Shown piece after piece: positions 13,401 to 28,400 of a stretch of 64,000 nucleotides of DNA (positions are counted from its first letter, which is position 1; every line of letters begins with the position of its first letter). Made by a program: the position numbers and the translations under genes. The DNA lies in contig NC_092564.1 in NCBI RefSeq assembly GCF_037975245.1, positions 19,606,484-19,670,483 on the forward strand, written 5' to 3'. The DNA is from Apostichopus japonicus. Lineage: Eukaryota; Echinodermata; Holothuroidea; Aspidochirotida; Stichopodidae. Below the pieces are notes generated by a model, which was not told the DNA's origin, ran no database searches, and was given only the letters and a program-made list of their open reading frames with translations.

Positions 13401-16400
13401 TTGTTCAACTTAGATGTAAAGTACTTTTTATGCTTGGTAGGCACATGTACTCTTAGTGAGTTCTTAGGTTGTTGTTATTTGTTATTGTTATTGTTGGTGG
13501 TCAAAGGTCATTTGTGGTCACCAGTCACATGTGAAAAATATGAATACCATTGAACCTAACTTATTCCACAATGTATTGGTGGATCTCTAAGTTGGGTAGT
13601 AGCTAGGTGCATGTTCCTCCATGACTATGAGGCTGCTACTGAAGTAGTTTTGCTGGTCAAAGGTCATTTTAAGTCAGCAATGTTTAAATTATGGCTATAA
13701 CTTAATTTTTTTAAATTATTTCAATTTGGTAAATGTGATACTTGGTATGCAGATACTCCTTTGTCAGTTCTGCGTTTTGATTGTCTTTGGTGGAGGCCAT
13801 GCAATTAACGGTCAGTTTTGAAATTACTGTGAAAACTTAAAACATTGATTTTATTCTTCTTTTCGAAATGGTGTTCAGGTGTTGGTTCACTTTGATACAA
13901 CTGGTTTACCCAGTGACATTACACAATATACACTGAGCTGTAAGATTGGGTGAGGAGGTAATCATTTTCGCATTGAAAATAGTTGTTTCAGAGAACTGAT
14001 GTTTTTGTGTTCAGGATCCTTTAAGCCAACCGTGTGGAGGGAGGAGGCTGATAGATTATAAGATTTTATCGATTATCCCAAGTTATGCTACAAAACAGAA
14101 AAAGAGGTTAACGCTGACCTATTTTCTCTATATACACACTGGCTGATTTTGTGAAGGGTTTGTGGGCAGAATCAATAAATTTTAGTAGGATTCATTCATT
14201 CATAAGAGATGTTTATTCTGTTTGTCTGCAATTACATAAAGTTAACATATAAGGTAAGATGTCATACTAGCTGACTTTGCTAATTCATCGTGGACAGTCC
14301 TATTCACTTTCCTGAAAGATAATGAGATTATTGGCCAAAAATCATCGTAGCTTTTGCTGATCGAAAACGTATTAAATACGTGAGTCACTTTTTCTTTTGT
14401 TTGTTTATTTACCAGCTGAATTAAGGGCTCGGTGTCACAAAGGAAGACAATCAGCAGCTGGGAAAATCCAGCTCAGCTAGGATAAGTGATTATCAAACAA
14501 TGTAGGGATCATCTCTGAACCCCTGCGGTGCCTATCGTGTGTAAACTGAAGAGCGGTATATTTCATAATCCTATGCAGCCTGGCTGCATGATGCTGCTGC
14601 AGCCCCCTCAGCGTCCTTCCTTGTGACACAGATGTTCCTAAAATGTAGCAAGCATTCAAAGCCAAATTTTTATGTTTGCAGAAATCTCTTGATTAGTATA
14701 TAGGGGGGGGGGGGGGGCAGGGGGTAGAGGAGGGAGAAGGGGGGGACAATTTTATTACAATATTCCAAGTGTTGGTCAAGAGTTTAATCCAAGTATATAA
14801 ACCTTTGACATCTCAGCTTTGCCTCTAAAGCTATTCTAAAATCATCTTGGATGGAGAAATGGTTCGGTACACACGTACAGACAGACGCTCCTTGGCTGTA
14901 TATAGCGTCAGTTTATCATTTGATAGCGTAACATAGCTTCAGTTTATCATTAGATACTGTATCATTGCGGACATCCCATTTCATCCTCCCTTGCAACCGA
15001 AATTGAAAAAATTAACTCACTTGTCCATCACCCTTTTGAAGGGCCTCTTCAGCTAAAAAACAAAAGTCACTGCTGCAAGATTGCCAGTTTTATCCAATCA
15101 GTGAACATAACTCTGCCATTTTGATTGCATGTGGATGTAATATGATTTAAAGGTTTTTTTTTAATGGTGAGGGTGGGGGCAGAGTGGGAAGGGTGGAGAT
15201 TAACAATATTATGTGAAGCACATTAGGACCATCTGGTCACACTGAAGTGATAAAAAAAAAAAAATACGCAAATAAGAGGAAAGGGAATGCAAATCACCAA
15301 AAGATAAAGTGACTTGGAAATTACATTAAATAAAGCATCTGTTTTGCTCGTAAACAATTTTTATGGATTGTCTACCAGTTTAAACATGAGCAGGCAATTG
15401 TCTAGTTCTTTCTGTTTGTAAAAGGGTGTAACTGCAGATGTTTCCTCAAGAACTTAATAATCATGCACCATTGAAGTTACGTTAGAACGGCCACCACTTA
15501 CCAATATATAATTTTCTGACATCAAAACAGTTGTTTGCAGTTGTCATATACTGGTACATTTTCGATGGGGTTTGGTTTTCATAAATTAAAAAATAAACTC
15601 ATAACTGGAAGCAGTTCGTCATGTCTATGATAAAGTTAAATGATGACAGGCAGAATTGTCCAAAGTTCAGATTTGCATATTGCATGTGAGTATTAATAGA
15701 CTAGCTTTTGCACCAGGTTGATGGTATCCCCTACCATCATGGTCGTGTACACAGCTAGGTACCATTTTGTTAGGCATTTGCATGCCTCCCCCCCCCCATT
15801 TTAAGTGTGTGTGCAGGGTGTAGGCACCTCCAAGTACACTTGTGTGGTAACATCAATATCAAATCCCTTCCCATGGAGAAACAAACCAAGTTTTTATCAA
15901 GTTAATTGAAAGAATAAAAGTTTCTTGGTAAACTATCGAAAGAGCTGTCTTGGAATACCTAATAATCGCTTCTTCAGCTTCTTTATGTTTCACCATGAGA
16001 ATAATTTGCCGACATCTGTTGACCGTTAAAAAGCAACTTTTTACTATTATAGCTTTATTGTTAAGTTTCATGCAACATTAAGACTGGGTCGGCCACAAAT
16101 GCCCTGTCTGTCTACCAATCACAAAATCTGCTAAGATTGTACTGGTTGGTATAAAGGCCAGTAATACAATTTGTAAAAATACATATATTCAGAGCTTCGA
16201 ACAAACCGTCACGTTCGATCCCTATACAAACTGGAACTCAGGAGTTGCCTATATTGTATTGACTGTCGGTAAAAGATTTGATTATCAACATGTACCGTGA
16301 TTCTTAGGCCCTGATGGAAAAATTTATGGCAGAAAACTACAAAACACCCTGCTGCAGTTAATTTTTAGGAAGGCCAGAGAAGAAGCAAAATGTACGCAGT

Positions 16401-19400
16401 CGGAGCAATGTGAGGTACGGTGCTTGCACGGCCCTCATTGGCATGCTTAGGGTCCTTCATATACCGGATAAGTGCAAGAACATGCGGACCCATTTCTTAA
16501 GGGAACAAAGAGTGAAGTATTTTGCTGGGCTTATTTTGGCCCGCTGGCCATCTATTGAAAACCCCTAGCTGCTCGTGTGTGTATTGTTTATACATCACAA
16601 CAAAATCATTGCAACATTGCATGATTTATTTCATAAACAGAAACAGGATCATTAATTGACAAAAAGAGTGTCAAACTTTCATATTTTGGGGATCAAATCC
16701 ATCTCCCCTCCCCCCCCTTCCAAAAGAAAAAAACAAACTAGTGTACAGTGCATTAATTATATAAAATACTTGTTTGGTACAATTAACCTATACAGAAAAA
16801 AAATCTTAACATTGTTTCAACAATTGCAAAATATGGAACCATTTTGCATCTTCTACCATACCCTCCATTTTACCAAATTTTCTCAAAGACGTTGATGGGC
16901 CATCCCACCTGTGGACAACTTAACGCCTTTGTCCCCACCCCACCCTCGGTACAGAAATGGATCTATATTGTACAAGTGAACACGTAGACTTCTTGTAAAA
17001 TAGCCCATTGCACGCCCCTAGCAGCTTGTTAGTGTCGATCTCTATTAGTATGTGTACCCTCAACTCTGCATGGCAGAAGCAGCAAGACAGTGATCGCTCA
17101 GTTCTACAGTACTACTATGCACAGCTACTATGACACAATTATCTCATAGAGGCCAGTGCATGAATACACATTTAGAATCCTGCTTTGATTTACAAACATG
17201 TGAAAATAAAGGACTGTCAGCATGGGTATGGGAGAGCCAACATGACTGAGTATAGAGCTATAGCCCAGCGAACATTTAATGGACAATAGAGTTAGATGCA
17301 GATGTTAAACATAAGTCATTTCCACAGTACTAATATATATCTCTATATATATCGATACACACACACATATATGCAGTACAACATTTTTAAGGGATAATTT
17401 TCATGGGTTGGAGCATACATTAATTAGTAAGGAGCATGTCTATTTGTTTTTGAAATGTTAAAACCTTTAGAATTGCAGGTAAGAAAAGGGGCACACGCAA
17501 CAAGGAGACATAAGAAAATATGCTATAACATGAAAACTGGCATTTTATATAAACCGTGCCTTTTCTTCTTTATTAGAAATTAAAACTTGGACTCGTACAA
17601 TTTTAAATTCATGAATTTCGTTGTTACAGAGATCTCAGTATCGAAAAGGAATAAAACTTTGTAAATACCTGGAACAGCTCCTAAAAGAAAACCGCTTTAA
17701 AGAAGACTGTTTTTTAATACATACTGAAGTCTTTTGATAACAGCTATATCAGCTAATATTTACATATTGACATTTCCCACACTGACATTTACCACACATA
17801 TTCTTATTGGCAGTTATACCAAATTGATTTGTAATCAGAAGCAAGTTGGAATTTTATTCAGGGGCTTAAAGGAATTGTCTGGTGGAAGATTTTGATACAT
17901 TGTCCTTGTAGTTATTATTTTTCTCTTTCTAACCATGTAAAAATTGTCCCCATTCGACGTTTTCTTCTTGTAGAAGTCTGGTTTTCAAATTCACCAGTTT
18001 CTCACCAAAAGTACTGTTTGTTCGAACGCATCAATATGGTGATTGACGTAGTGCTGGCAAATAGGCAAAACAGGCGACTTGAAGATAGCACTCCCATTTC
18101 CGCAACAAATACACTCTCACGTTTGTATACGCACAGGTGACCGCCTATTACTTATAACGTACCTATCGCGAACGTTACAGCCTACCATGCCCAGTTGGTA
18201 TACTGTACGTATAGCGTTGCACATAATATACTCTGACACTTCAAACCACAGTTCATAAACTGTTCTTCGAAATCGCTGACATAAAATTCACAGATCAAAT
18301 TAACAGTAAAAGGAAACTTGAAAAGTATTCGTAACACCGAAAGATGAAACTTGGCGGAATCGATGTCAGAGCAGAATGTAGCACCGAGAAGCTTAGGCCT
18401 CGCAGAACTGTCCGATTGTAAACGTTGGAGTAGCCTACACACGAACATTGTTCGCGTTGGAGCTGGATAGCGCGATGTATAAACAACGAAGAGTCTGCTG
18501 TTAAAACTTATCTTGTGTTACGCAAAGACCACGAAACCACCGATCTACTACATATATGGCAGCTTAAGGAGTTTTTTTTAAATCATATCTAATATATAAG
18601 AATTTTCACCGAAAATTAAGGAAGAAATTTATCGGAATCGATGTCAGAGCAGAATGTAGCACTGAGAAGCTTAGGCTTCACAGAACTGTCCGATGGTAAA
18701 CGTTAGAGTAGCCTACATGCGGACATTCTTCGCGTTGGAGCTGGATAGCGCCATGTATAGACAACAAAGAATCTGCTGTTAAAATTTATCTTGTGTTACA
18801 CAAAGACCACGAAACCACCAATCTACGACATATATGGTGGCTTAAGGAGTTTTTGAAAACATATCTAATTTCTAAGAAATTTCACCGAAAATTAAGGAAG
18901 AAATTAATCTGTATACAAGCAAGGTTTTTGTTGTGATTACCGTATAGGTACAGTACGGAGGGTGGGTTATGTCGCAATCTGCATTAGCATAGCTGACGTC
19001 ACGTTCTGTACTGTTCAAATCATATTTGAAATGTCTATCCTTAACGATTAAAAAAATTGTTTCTCTGTCAAACGCAACATTAGCGTTCTCATACTTTGAC
19101 AACTTGTTTGGAAAATAATTTAACATTTTTTAAGGTAACTTCTTTGGGCCACCAGACAATCCTTTTAATGTTCAACCAGGACATTTCTTTTTATGCATGC
19201 CCTTCATTATGTTAAGCATGAAAGAGATGAACACTGTGAGGTAAGTCAGGGATCCAGGGAAGTCTTCATTAGTTAAAGAGATATTAAGCATCATAAGTTG
19301 AACCGATCAGATCGAGGGATAGCCAGGGATAGCAACGGTGATAGCCGATTGGCTTGATACATAAAACAGTTTGCGCAGTAGTTAGCCATTTATATCATTT

Positions 19401-22400
19401 CAAACTGTTTAATATTTAACCCAAACTTGGTATTAAATCTGCATGTTACTTATCTGTCCATTTTATTCACCATGACCCTTTAAGGTGTTTAATAAATATA
19501 TGACAAGTACTTGCACGGTTGCCTGAAGTGTTTGAGTTTTTGATGTTAAGTTGGGTGGGGTCAAAATATCAGAATACATAATTACAAATCAATCAGACTC
19601 GAAATAGCAATCAATGCGGTAGAAAAAAAAGGTAAATAAACAAAATTCAGAAAAATCAGAGTAGATCAGGAAACAAATGGAAAAAAATGGAAGAGAAAAG
19701 ACAATGACAATGCCAATGTCATAATCTGGATGGTTTTAGTTATGTACAGAAATAATTATTATTGCTGTCAGGAAGGTTCTTCTCGTTTCTATGGTAACAG
19801 TACTTTCAAAGCCTAGGTATGATAGTAAAGGTGGTACTTAGCATGTTCAGTGTAAATTGAAAGTAATATGTGAAGGGAGGTTCACAGAAGGTGTCAATTG
19901 TTTGAGAATGAAAAGTTGATATTGGGTGACAAAATGGGGATGTGTAGGTGGTTGGGAGGGGGAGGGGGAGGGGGAATTAAGGTTTTTAAGTGCATTTTGG
20001 AATCAGTGCAGAAGTGGATACAATGGCAAGTTACCTGTTTAAAAAGATACCAGGATGCTGGGTAATTAGTAGTATATTAAGTAATACATGTTTGAATTAT
20101 ACATCAATTAATTATATATTAAGTAATACATTGCATTTCAGTAGGTGATTTGATATGTCTAAATTGTAAAAGCTCAAATTTAATCCGATCAATCAATGCA
20201 GTTGCTGTATGGCCTGCCCTTTTTGAGATATGTTTATTTGAACTTTGTATGTTTTATAATAATGTAGGGATTGTACCAATGAACATCAGTGGATTCCTTT
20301 TCTGATGCATATTCATATTCAGAAAAGTCAATTCAAAAATTTAAACAAAAACCAAAACAATTTCTGTGTAGTACGTGCATCTATTCAGGGAATAGTTTTA
20401 CCCGGATTACGTGTAGTAGTTTGGAAGACTGAATTTTTGTCTCTAATAAATACTACGGTTCTACGATATTACAAAAACACTGCTACACATCTCTGCATTT
20501 GTATATATAGCAATTTATCCATTTTGCACAGCACTTTGCAATGCGATCGATTACAGGAATAAATTACTCCCTGCTATGATATCAGACTTGTTTGCCTTTA
20601 GATCATTGTCATAGCTTAGATTATATCCCTTTTCTGAACTTAACAAAAATAAATTTGTCAATTGAAATATCGTCTCAAATTCTCTCTCGGGAACTTTGGA
20701 GTTGTGTCGTTGCTCTCGTTTTTCTTTGGACTACAAAGTACAAGTTTGAATTCAGACAATGAAAATGTATGTCAAAATTGTGTCAAAGCATAACATTTAA
20801 AAAACTTACCTGCAAAAAATATACTTCATTGCCTAAATCTTCTCAGCTGGTAGAGACCTGTATCTATTCAGCTGACATAGGTTTTGGTGGCTACAGAGTG
20901 TTAGCTAGTATTTAAGGAGTGTTAGCTCAGTGGTTAACGCCGGCGCCTTCCAATCATAAGGTCCCCAGTTCGAGTCACTCCCAGATTAATGTATGTCGTC
21001 CAGTTAGAGAGTTGTTGACAATTAACAATTCATAATCATGGACGTTAAATATGTATGTGTGAGACGGACTTCGGTCTGCTTTGATAAACCAATGAGGCTT
21101 ATTCGCGAGTTCCTGCTTGCAGGAGGATCTAAAATACATACAGAGGATTTTTACACTCTACCTCTATGAATCATTCTTGTTGTAGTTATAAATAATTGCA
21201 ACAGTTGGTGGCTCCCTGTGGTGATCTGAATATATGTCATTTAGAAATTTTGTTTGTTGTTGTTGTCTTTTATTTTAAAACAAAAAGCCTTTTCAACCTT
21301 ACAATCAAGTGCATTTTAGCTTCTGGAATGTGGTGATGTAATATACAACACTATGTATAACAATGTCAAGGCAACAATTAGGGTGGCCACTGCTCTGACA
21401 ACAAAATGGAGGACACATTGGATGACTCATGGAGATAATGATGATAATGATGTAGGTTGCTAGGCATGAAAATTATGGAATACACAAGTAGGGTAGCAAA
21501 AACTTTTCACATTTATTTGAGGCAATTAAAAGTCAATGTCTTTAACTACTTTTTTATTTCCAAGGAGAGCAACTACTTTATAAAGTCGGCTGTTTGACTG
21601 TATGTGTGCATTCATTATGCATTCATTGTGCATTCATTGTGCATGTGTGCATTCATTGATCAAAAGCAAAAACTTACACAACTGTACCAAGAACAGGCAT
21701 GTCAACTTCAGTCCTGATTGATTTCTCTGTACTTCATGTAGCAAAATAATGATGAATAGTGGAAATATTTCTATTTGTTTTTGTCTGAGTCTTTCCTGCA
21801 CCTGGGTCTCTCCAACATAATGCCTTGGAGACAAAGATCTCTAGTAGTATTTAGGCTTCTTATATCCTGAGACTCCTGGGACTTACTCCTCCTTCCTTAT
21901 AATAACAACAGTACTGTACCTTGAGGTCAAAGAGTCACTGAAAATTCATAAAATATGACTAAAACACATTGGTGTATTTTTAACTGTCAGATCTCCTGTA
22001 ACTGTATATTGGGAGTGAAAATATACCCAAATGTTTGTGTTACACAAAGGTAGGATTATAAACAACTGGCTAACATTTCTGTGAAGCTGTTGCAGACTGA
22101 TTTTTGAGGTTGAGCGAAGCAGTAAAACCTGTGTAATCTTCAAGCTGCGAATGTGGAAAAGTTATATGACATAACGAAAGTAGTCAAAAATGAGTACTTT
22201 CAAAGTACTCATTTTTGACAAATTTTTGATCTCTTGAGGATATGCTGCTGAAAAGTGTTTGCCAAAACTTGGCATACTATCTGGAAAGTGGTTTGCATGC
22301 ATGTTATGGTCAGTCAAAAGCCATGGTGGGTTATGAAAACATTTTTGCAGCAAGTTCCTACTATACTACTTCCAAGCCTTGATGGTGCAGCAGAACTACG

Positions 22401-25400
22401 TGAGGGGAAAATTCCTTAAGTCCCATTTAGATAGTTCACACTGCCAGTGGTGAGATAGATGCACTGTATCGGTATTTTATGTCCAGATATCAATCTCATG
22501 GCCGACCCTAGGAGCCCTTTCACCCTGTCAAATCCTGGCGACGAAAGTATCGATCTCTTTAAAGCAAGCTCATCACTCTAATGGAAGCTGTACCATTATA
22601 GTGAGCTTGTTAACTCTGTTAGGACGGCAAACATCGGCAGTCAGAGCCCATCGTTTTGAAATCACTCACGAGGCTGGCATCCAGCTATTACAAAACAGAA
22701 AGTCTCTGAATGGGCTGCTCGCCTACATAGCTTATAGTTATATCAAGCGATGCCTTCAACATACAACCAGAGAGCCGTATGTAACATCAACCTCCGTATG
22801 TATAAGAGCTAGCCATCAACTGCGAATAATTCTTCCGCCGCATTCAGATGATGGCAATAAAGTTAATGTCACAGAAAATGAGAGGAGAAATTGGAACATG
22901 GCCAGCCACTGAGTGACATTATTTAGCAACCTTGCGCGTACGGTTGGCGTATTTCCAATTATATTACGAAAACACGACCGGCAGTGTTGTGCGGAATTTG
23001 GGTGCGTGAATTAAATGGATTTGTCCAGAATTCAAACAGAAAGGGGTGGGTAGGAGGGGCCTGATAAAATCGTCACAATCTGTGATGAGACGTACATTAC
23101 ATGTCATATCAAGCGATGTGTTCTCCACGTTTAGAAATGTTTTCAGACAAAATAGTTTTGAAGATGTTAAAGTATCAGAGAAGAAAAATTAGCAGCAGTT
23201 GTAATGTTTGAGAAACAGTTTGTTGAAACTTGAAAAGTGACTTTATGTTTTATTTTCTATGTCTAATGTTGCAATTTGCCTGGTTTACCTTATTGACCAC
23301 CAATTGGCTGGCTCACAGCTCTTTTTGAACCCAAACTGTAAAATGCTATAAAGAAGATATTATACTTAAATGATAAAATGAGTTAAAGAATTGTTTCTCT
23401 TCTGTTATGTTGTAAATGTGCACTGGTATCAGAAGGCAAGAGCGACCTGTGGTCATTAATTTTGGAGTTATTCGTGTTCTAAATTTTAACAGGCCTGGAC
23501 ATTTGGTTTGTCCAGCCCGGTTCACAAGAGGAGTCTAGAACCAAGTATGGGGTTCTTTCATGCTGCTTGAAGGAATGCACTCATTCGAGTATATTCTTGT
23601 GAAAGCTGGAAACAGTTTCAAATTGTCATATTTTAACAAGAAGGATCTTCATCTAAGCATGTCTTTTCTTCCCCCATATGTGTAAAACTAGAATGTTATA
23701 GTATTTCTTTTGTGATTTCCTCCAAAGATGCATTGTTTTGACTGCATTGGAGGGGTTGTAGGATAGAATTCATATGCATGCCCATGTATATCTGTTTTGT
23801 TACTTTAAATGGAAGCCAAGTTATGGTTTAACGTTATGGGAATATTGCCCATGATTAGACTATATGTGATCCAGGTTCTGTGTCTGTACGCGCGATACGA
23901 TATTATTGAGTTTGTGAATGGCTCAATCGATCCACAGACTTAGTCAATTGTATTTCATGGTAATTTCGTTCCTTCCAGGAAATCTTTCAACAAGATTTGT
24001 TGAAGTTTACACTTTCTTCTATATACATATGGTCAGGATAATCATTGCTATTTAAGTAATTTTAAAGTTGTGCCTCCCCTTTAGATATAATATCACATTT
24101 TCTTTGTACCATGCATGTATTCATATAGATAATGATCGTGCAATTGGTTAGTATGAGATCAGTCGGTGAAAGTCCGATTGTAAACACCTATCCCCGACAC
24201 CCTTCATCATCTTTTTCTTTGTATTGACATGGTACCATTAATACATGTCACCAGCAGTATGAAACCATGAAGTACACCACAGTTTGCTAAGACGTTAGCT
24301 ATTTCTGAACGTTTATGAAATATGAACACAGCCATGGTTGACGATAAACAAAGAAAACCAAATAGTCATCAAAGATCGAAACATGTGTCCAGGCAATAGT
24401 ATTTATGGTCGGATCTGGCACTGTAATGTGATTGATGTGATAATTGTTGACAACTATAGTACTGAATTGAGGATTTCTAAAATGGAATAAATTATTATTG
24501 TATATGAGTTGTAATTCATGGAGAAATTGTATCATAATTTAGTACATATTCACTCATTTGAAGATTGAAAGTGTAACGATTTAATTAACAGTATTAATAA
24601 GTGGCATGTGTTGCAGGTTTAATATTTTACAGGCACTCCATATATGTGTAGTTTTGTAACTCATTGGGTTGAAAAAGTAAGATAATTTGTAATATTTATC
24701 TATTCCCTTCTTCCAAGGTACTCATCATAAGCATATATGGTTACATGCAATCTCAAGTATTAAAGGGGACTGGGGTAGAGAGTGGATCTGGTCGTTTGGT
24801 TTTTGTGCCCGGGCTCATATCTTCCATGACTTTTCTTAAAAAATTATCTTTTTTATGACTTCTACCGAGGGACAGAGTTCTCTAAATCATGTGCATTGTC
24901 TCGTTCTTTCTCTCGCAGGTACAGAAGACGTACCAGGGGGCCGCGGTGTGAGACTGGGTAAAGGGAACCTACTTATCAAGAATGCATCAGTCAGTGACAA
25001 TGGGACGTACGTTTGCACCTCGATTGACAGTAACTCCTTGATAACAAAGAAACTACATGTCAGGCTCACCATTGAAGGTTTGTTTGTTTGTTTGTTTGTA
25101 TATATTAATTCTGTTTTGTTTGAATAAATAAAAACATCTGCAGGACCATGGTACATGTACATGAATGCGTTTACACTCAGAAAAGGTCTGACCAGATCTA
25201 TGTAGTGTCTATACACTTGTTTTATAAACGATGAAGTCAGGCAGAATTTTAGTCCTGAGATATGTCCATGGTCCAAGCAAACGAAAAGGAAATACATTTT
25301 AGTAAGTCTCAAGTCTGGTACCACTTGGCATTCTTGATGAGTTTGCAGAGCAGAGCAGAGCAGTTTGATGAGTTTGCAGCAAGTCAATCCAGGGGATAAT

Positions 25401-28400
25401 TTTCCTTCAAAGCTTTAATGCACCAGGAGGAACTGACCCTTATTTGGTCTATGTGTCTAGACTAAGTGGTCCAGCCACTTTCATTGATGAGCCTCTGCCA
25501 TTTAAAGTGTCATTTCTCAAAACTTGAAGAATCATCAAAGAAATATAAGAATTTTCTGACAATCTGCAACATATCAACATTAAAAAACCTTTTTTTTTTT
25601 GTACCGAGGGCACCCTTTAAAAAATCCTATACTGCAGGAAGTATTAAGTTAAAAGCCGATACAGAAAAATTCCCTGAAATGTCCCAAAGATTTTGAATGT
25701 TGATTTCTTGCCAAATGTTTGATGCAAGGCACTTTTATCATATGCCCAGTGCAATTTTGATGGACTACGAATAGGATTTGAGAACTTTTTTTTCTATCAT
25801 TTGATGGTCCAAGAAAATTATGAGATAGGCGGTGGCAAATAAAGCAAGAAGGCAGTTTGTAAATTAATATCTAACACGATAAATTTATGTTTGGCTGGTA
25901 CTGTAGTAGTGGATTGTAATCTAAGAATCCTGGTGATAGTTTCTGTCAATTCCTATATATATATGGTGATTTAGAAATTAAGTTCATTTGAAGTTCATAG
26001 GTTTTGTACTAAACATGACCATAAAGCAAGCAGCTTCTCCTTGTACTTTTCAGCCAATTTTTTTTTTTTATCTTGGATAGGGTACAGTTCCAACGACTTC
26101 CACTAGAGGTGGCTATAACAAAATATGTGAATATTCTGATAGGTCTACTTTTAATTGTAGACAAACTGAATTCAGAGTTTAAAGAAACACTGAACATATC
26201 GTTTGTAGTCGTACATCTATGACATCACACTTTGTTTGTTTCAAGTTCACTTTTGGTACAGAAACCAGACCGCCCCGTCAGCGGTCTATGATAGAGATTA
26301 CTGCCATGAACAGTTAACTTCCCCAAACAGCTAAGAGAAATCTTATTCCGTTTGGAGATCATATCACACATTTAAACGTTCCTTCACGTACAAGGTAGAA
26401 GACTTGATCAAGTCTAAACTTGATGACATCATCCAGCTTCACATGTGCTTCACGTTTTTGTTTTTTTCCATGGTGTTTGTTTATTTTCTGTAAAATGGAG
26501 ATGGGTTTTGCAAATACTGAATCTGCAATAATGGAAGCTAATGGAAACTGACCAATGGCATTAATTTGGTTTGTTAATTTCAATAGTTTTGATCTTGAAA
26601 ATATGGGTTGAAAAGCAAAAGTAAGAGTGAAACAAGAAAGGTTTCAAATCCTAGTGGCACTATGACATCACAGATTTAAGAATTTACATTTGACTAAGAT
26701 ATGTTCTTAAGAGGCTGGTTGGGTTTTGTGTCTCATAGTTTGTTTAAGGTCTCTTGGACCATTAATACTAACAGCCCACTTTCTTTAAAGTTAGGTACTT
26801 ATTCTGAGTGTGTCAGTTCATAGCTAATTTTAATTTCTTACTTTCTTCTTGGTAAAGTTGTTGGGAAAATAAATTGCAAATATTTGTCATAGACTAAATT
26901 TTGCCAATGTCACAATGTGGCAGGGCATCGAAAGGGGTGTGATGCTAATTATGGTTCTGTTCCCCCCACCCCCCCCCCACCCATGCATTTCAAAATGGGT
27001 ACAGAGGATTGGATAGGATTAAGTTCATGGATTTCTTCCTCTTCGTCTCCCCTCAATCCTTTCCCTCACTTTAATTTTTCTTAGAAGAAAGAAATCCTGT
27101 GAGAATGATGTTTGTTAATATATTGCTTTAAACTACTACTTAGAGTATTTTTTTTTGCATAGCCCTAATAGGCTTTTTGTAATGTTGCTTTCAACTATGT
27201 GTCGTTGGGTGGATACTTGCCTGTTGGCTCTGCATGTCATGTACAATATATGATGTCAACATTCGCTAGGTTTTAATCCACAGTAATTTGGGTATCTTCT
27301 TGCAAGTTTCATTCTTGTTTCCTGTTGAGGAAGAACCCACTTTATTTCATTCTGCCTGTTTCTTTCCTGGATTTAAACGCTCTTCCTCAACTACCAGCAC
27401 CGGCAATACGTCCCCAGCACACCTCAACCAACCTCTGGGACACAGAGTAGATTAGCAAATAAATACACATAAGGCTTTTTCCTCTTCAGTCGAGGCTACG
27501 TCCTTGCTTAATTAATTGTTGTGTACATGCTAGCATTTATTATACAACAGTACTTCAACACGCAAGGGGGGGGGGGAGGCTTACCTGTATATATATAGAT
27601 ATATATATATATATATATATATAGATATCTATATCAACGCATTGACATACTCTGGATCAATTGCTATCGGTTTAATGGTTCCATCCACAATCAAAATCGT
27701 TTAATTTGTGCAAAAACTACACAGACCATTTTCCTTACATTTTAAGACACCTTTCCACGATATCAAAATCGTTAAATTTGTGTATAACCTTTGCGGGCGT
27801 TTTCTTGGATATTAAGACAGCTAATTGCGACAGATTTTATAGCAGAATGGATGTTCCATAGACAATGGAATTCTTTAAAGCCATCACTTTTTCGAGTTAT
27901 GACAAAAGTGTAAAAACCTTTAAAGAATTACAAATTGCTTTTCATATAATTAACAGTTGCTAATTGCTATTTAATATTCATATGTTTGTTGAAAAAATCT
28001 CACCAAATTTTCCCACATCCCTGATATGGAATGTTCTTCTTTGTGGAGGATATAAATGCGCAGGAAGTGAATCCCTCTGTGCATGGAAATGCACTTTCTA
28101 TCCGACATATCCTTGCAATGAAGCCTATAAACTGTGATGATGATAAAAGTGAAAATCTGCTAGTTAGTGTATATGGTTGTTCGATCAATTTTGCTATCAT
28201 TTGCCATTTTCTGTTTATATATTGCCAGATGGTACTTGACCGTTTATTGTGGTAGCTATGCAAATTAAGATGTTGTCCGTTAAATGGCGTATTCTTTTCC
28301 GATATGGTGATTACAAAGTTTTAAACAGTAATCAAGTCGAAACGTTCACGATGAGCCAGTAGACCTTCGTCTCATCTATACCGTGAAGTAGTTAAGAATT

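Larger units (their letters stand above)
1472..24918. other. Large intron (23.4 kb) between exons 1 and 2
   Basis: It begins with donor gtaagt and ends with acceptor tctctcgcag, and it splits an Ig domain in phase 1. Open frames inside are short, lack conserved motifs and are mostly AT-rich chance frames or parts of repeats. Named contents are two SINE copies, two TTAA-flanked elements, a GATC-rich patch, simple repeats and inverted repeats. The remaining stretches (about 2200-5800, 6100-7600, 9800-17800, 19200-20900 and 21150-24900) show nothing I can name beyond poly-purine and poly-pyrimidine runs. Confidence 0.8.

Noticed and set aside
22601-22912. 103-codon open frame with slightly higher GC
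   Set aside because: No recognisable motif and it lies in the intron of the receptor gene; chance frame is more likely.
24887-25387. 166-codon minus-strand frame
   Set aside because: Its 3' part is the antisense of exon 2; no motif in its own right.
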